Shown: positions 61,475-64,000 of the stretch, one piece after another
Layout of the letters: each line of letters starts with the position of its first letter
Position numbering within the stretch: position 1 is the first letter of the stretch
Source of the DNA: an uncultured Lachnospiraceae bacterium
GTDB lineage: Bacteria; Bacillota; Clostridia; Lachnospirales; Lachnospiraceae
Assembly: GCA_947577185.1 (NCBI GenBank)
Contig: CANPUE010000001.1
Coordinates: forward strand, 207,662-271,661
Direction of reading: 5' to 3'
DNA: 64,000 nt
Made by a program: the position numbers and the translations under genes
The notes under the pieces: generated by a model
Database searches by the model: none
Told to the model about the DNA's origin: nothing
Seen by the model: only the letters and a program-made list of their open reading frames with translations

Positions 61475-63610
61475 TTAATCTGAAACTGCCTTATTTAAGG
61501 TAAAATCATCTACGGTTCCCCAGCTTCCCGCATTGCATTTCATCCGCACACCGATCGTAAGCGTGCCGTCCGTAACTTCGATCCCGGAAATCGCCGGCGT
61601 TTTCCAGTCCGCATATGTGGTCAACATAAAGCTTTCCGTCTGCTCCTTGCCGCCCGTCACCGCATACAATTCCAGTACCGAATCCGTTTCCATATCGCCG
61701 CCCTGGGAATAAGCACAAAGATCATACGTTCCCGGCTCTAAATCCGTAATCTCCTGTTCGATGGAAAATTCCATATCGGACTCCGACCAGAAATGGAAGG
61801 CTGTCTCCCCTGTATAGGCGTCATCCGCTTTTACCTGAAAATCAGTCGGATTGTCCTTTCCTTCATAAGAAACTTTCCACATGGAAGTATCCGACTCTTC
61901 GAAACCGGGATTGCTCACGTAGTTGATCCTGTTGATCTCAATATGACAGATCACGCTCTCCCCGCTCTCGAGTGTTCCTGTCACCTCATACGCACCGCCC
62001 TCACCCGTATCGATTGCGGCAAGCTGCTCTGCATCCCATGTAACGGCCTGCTGTTTATTCGCGGAACGGTCATTGTAGATCACATCAACCATTTCGGGAA
62101 GTTCCAGATCACTGCCCACATCGCAGGAAAGATAAAGATCAGGAACCGAATCGACAGCCAGCTGTGCGGTCGAACCATATTTGAGATACTTAAATACATT
62201 CAGTGAATCCAGCGGATGACCGTCAAAATCAAACATAGCCTGATTCTCCCACGAACAGCCCCCATAATAAAGTCCCGCATCATCCGGATCATAATCGGAA
62301 GCATAGCTGCTTGCCCATCCGCTGCCAAACTCTTCCCATATAGGAGAGTTGTCCGCTGTTGCCTCACCGACCGGGATCCATACGCCTTCCCAGTAAAATA
62401 CACCGAGCACGTCAGCCTCCCTGGCCGCCGCACAGATATCGCGGATCATAGATGCCTGTCCCTGTACGGAAGCCGGATATCCTTCCACGATATCATCCGT
62501 TCCCTTCAGGCTGTTGCCGCTGCCATCGCCGTCTATTGACGTGTAGCAGTAGGAAGTCTCTGCGATCATGACCTTTTTGCCGTATGTTTCCTGAATGTGT
62601 TTTGCGACAGACTGCATATTCTCAAAGGATCCATCCCAGAAAGGATAATAGGATAATGCAAATATGTCATAGTCGACCTCTGCATGAGACAGGTTTGAGG
62701 CAAGTCCGTCTATCTGTCCGTTATCTTCAATGTTCGTGTAATGTATTGCAATCTGAATCTCTTTCCCGTAACTTTCTGCTGTTTCACGCACGGCCCGGCT
62801 TCCCGCAGTCAAAAGATCCATTACATTCGGAAGAAATGACTCCCCGGCCATACCGTTATTGATCTCATTTCCGATCTGCACCATGCCTACATTCACGCCG
62901 GCATCGAGAAGTTCCGACAGACTTTCTTTCGTAAACGCATAAAGCGCATCGCATTTCTGCTCACAGTCCATCTGTGCCCACGCCTTCGGTGCGTGCTGTC
63001 TTTTCGGGTCTGCCCAAAAGTCCGAATAATGGAAATCAATACACACCTTCATCCCGTATTTTGTTGCCCTTTTTCCCAGTTCGACCGCTGTCGCAATATC
63101 ATTGTTGCCGCCGCCGTATCCATTCCCGTTTTCATCATAGGGATCGTTCCATACACGCAGACGAATATAATTTACTCCCGACTGCGCCAGCGTCATAAAG
63201 ACATCCTGTTCCTGTCCCTCATAATTATAATATTTGACACCGCTTTTTTCTTCCACCAGCACGGAGGAAGCGTCCATGCCCCGGATGAAATCATCAGAGA
63301 TTCCCTCCACCGGTTCTATAAAGACAGAAGATTCCTCCGGTCCTTCCGGCATCGGAAACGTCACCGCCTCGATCTCCGGCACCGTCTTCTCTCCCGACTG
63401 CGCACCGTCATCCGCATCCGTCTCCTTACCCTCAGCGCTGTTTTCTTCCGCCTGCGTGTTTTCCGTACTGTCCGCTTCCGTATCCGCAGACTGCGCTCCT
63501 GCGGGAACGCTGTCCGCATCCTTACCGCCTGCACCGCAGCCTGTAACCGTACCGGCACAGAGCGCGGCGCACAGACATACTGCCATTAATTTCGTGTGAT
63601 ACCGTCTCAT
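61475..63610 (-). CDS. Arabinogalactan endo-beta-1,4-galactanase lipoprotein (GH53)
   Basis: Cuts beta-1,4-galactan of pectin on the cell surface. The 711-residue protein has a lipoprotein signal (LMAVCLCAALCAGTVTGC, Cys 25), an acidic linker to about 85, and a GH53 barrel at about 105-480 (GMDASSVLVEEKSGVKYYN, YIRLRVWNDPYDENG, CIDFHYSDFWADPKRQ, acid/base Glu in VQIGNEINNGMAGES, nucleophile in VMIAETSYCYT). Then comes an Ig-like domain (about 490-565) and a C-terminal CBM (about 570-711) with NYVSNPGFEESDTSMWKVSY, of the CBM61-like type often fused to GH53. The promoter carries a LacI-type operator. Confidence 0.94.
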   Translation of the reverse strand: MRRYHTKLMAVCLCAALCAGTVTGCGAGGKDADSVPAGAQSADTEADSTENTQAEENSAEGKETDADDGAQSGEKTVPEIEAVTFPMPEGPEESSVFIEPVEGISDDFIRGMDASSVLVEEKSGVKYYNYEGQEQDVFMTLAQSGVNYIRLRVWNDPYDENGNGYGGGNNDIATAVELGKRATKYGMKVCIDFHYSDFWADPKRQHAPKAWAQMDCEQKCDALYAFTKESLSELLDAGVNVGMVQIGNEINNGMAGESFLPNVMDLLTAGSRAVRETAESYGKEIQIAIHYTNIEDNGQIDGLASNLSHAEVDYDIFALSYYPFWDGSFENMQSVAKHIQETYGKKVMIAETSYCYTSIDGDGSGNSLKGTDDIVEGYPASVQGQASMIRDICAAAREADVLGVFYWEGVWIPVGEATADNSPIWEEFGSGWASSYASDYDPDDAGLYYGGCSWENQAMFDFDGHPLDSLNVFKYLKYGSTAQLAVDSVPDLYLSCDVGSDLELPEMVDVIYNDRSANKQQAVTWDAEQLAAIDTGEGGAYEVTGTLESGESVICHIEINRINYVSNPGFEESDTSMWKVSYEGKDNPTDFQVKADDAYTGETAFHFWSESDMEFSIEQEITDLEPGTYDLCAYSQGGDMETDSVLELYAVTGGKEQTESFMLTTYADWKTPAISGIEVTDGTLTIGVRMKCNAGSWGTVDDFTLNKAVSD

Positions 63611-63710
63611 ACATACCCCTCCTTATTTTGATAAAATAGCCTGCTTCCCCAAACCGGAACCGCCATGTGTCCTGTCGATTTGCGGAACTGTCGTGTAATA
63701 TACCGATTTG

Positions 63711-63724
63711 CGCAACCGGTTATC
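63711..63724. promoter_or_regulatory. LacI-type operator at the galactanase promoter
   Basis: CGCAACCGGTTATC centres on the palindrome AACCGGTT and follows the LacI/GalR/CcpA pattern AAxCGxTT. It sits just after the predicted start site (about 63726), a blocking position. A related GATTTGCGGAACTG occurs 28 bp further downstream (63677-63690). Confidence 0.55.
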
Positions 63725-63732
63725 TCACCTAT

Positions 63733-63761
63733 AATCTAGCAAATATTTTATCCTCTGTCAA
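63733..63761 (-). promoter_or_regulatory. Promoter of the GH53 gene
   Basis: TTGACA (63761-63756), exactly 17 bp, then TAGATT (63738-63733). The leader to the start codon is about 115 nt. Confidence 0.78.
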
Positions 63762-63827
63762 TGTCGGAACGAGTATGCCGCAGAAATCAACTACCGGAAG
63801 CATCTGTCAACACGCTGACCGCATGTC

Positions 63828-64000
63828 TTATCTTTTGCAGCCTGCCTCCATCAGCTTCAGATAATGCGGAATGTCCGCCATGAAGCGTTTTGTCAAGTGC
63901 TTTTTTGAGTTATTGACGCAAAACTTTTCAGCGCGGCGGGAAACGGGCAGGAAGAACGGGCGCAAAACGCGCCTGTGGACGGTTAGAAGCCGTTTTCGTG
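63828..64000 (-). CDS. Possible 3' end of a gene running in from the right edge
   Basis: On the minus strand one frame stays open from the edge to TAA at 63828-63830, ending in KRFMADIPHYLKLMEAGCKR. A second frame over the same DNA is also open further left (to near 63784). No start codon is in the window. Two open overlapping frames over so short a piece make coding uncertain; the piece could be part of a dispersed repeat or a degraded gene. Confidence 0.3.
   Translation of the reverse strand, partial: RKRLLTVHRRVLRPFFLPVSRRAEKFCVNNSKKHLTKRFMADIPHYLKLMEAGCKR

Overview
The window looks like chromosome of an anaerobic, spore-forming, low-to-mid-GC Clostridia, most likely a Lachnospiraceae-type gut bacterium. 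This is inferred from sigH and ytaF, a GlgC/GlgD pair, strong AGGAGG-type ribosome binding sites, a galactan-degrading GH53 lipoprotein, HrcA/CIRCE control, and the gene order cysE-cysS-mrnC-rlmB-(X)-sigH. No species can be named from the sequence alone.

Left part (1-31,000), ordinary chromosome, mostly minus strand: the start of a secreted protein; htpG behind a perfect CIRCE operator; a PrsA-like foldase lipoprotein; a PHP phosphoesterase; ilvE; a soluble hybrid histidine kinase; folA and thyA; a beta-CASP ribonuclease; ytaF convergent with a calcium-type P-ATPase; a GH13 amylase, greA and glgC/glgD (glycogen/maltodextrin metabolism); a small lipoprotein resembling the FliF/SctJ ring-building domain; an Fe-S aldo/keto reductase; a BceRS-like two-component system with its FtsX-type ABC transporter; and hypA, a multidomain Fe-S flavoprotein and hypB as one operon.

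Middle (31,000-39,700): first a compact locus with the layout of a type I toxin-antitoxin (a 30-residue hydrophobic peptide and a convergent, 3'-overlapping small RNA). Then comes an integrated element of about 8.2 kb. The 7-bp sequence CTACCAA occurs at both of its ends, and joining the two flanks at this core rebuilds a perfect 73-nt tRNA-Thr(GGT). The element therefore sits in the anticodon loop of that tRNA and has broken it. A complete, different tRNA-Thr(GGT) lies just inside the right end, on the same strand and only 34 bp after the broken 5' half, so the promoter of the destroyed gene can transcribe it. The element also encodes a tyrosine integrase, a serine recombinase, an excisionase-like protein, an HNH homing-type nuclease, a putative replication initiator with a PC4/YdbC-like partner behind an attenuator-like leader, and several unknown proteins. 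It has no relaxase or conjugation genes. This is the most interesting finding in the window.

Right part (39,700-64,000): sigH and the conserved cysS cluster, in which an SGNH hydrolase with a VSGN-repeat stalk occupies the usual yacP place; cysE; a response regulator with a PocR-type hybrid kinase; ispF with an unusual cysteine-rich tail; coaBC, coaX and an ECF S component (coenzyme A supply); a small ABC-2 transporter; a cardiolipin synthase; a heterodimeric ABC exporter with one degenerate ATP site; an XRE-type membrane regulator; and the GH53 galactanase with a LacI-type operator at its promoter. No CRISPR array, rRNA operon or insertion sequence was seen.
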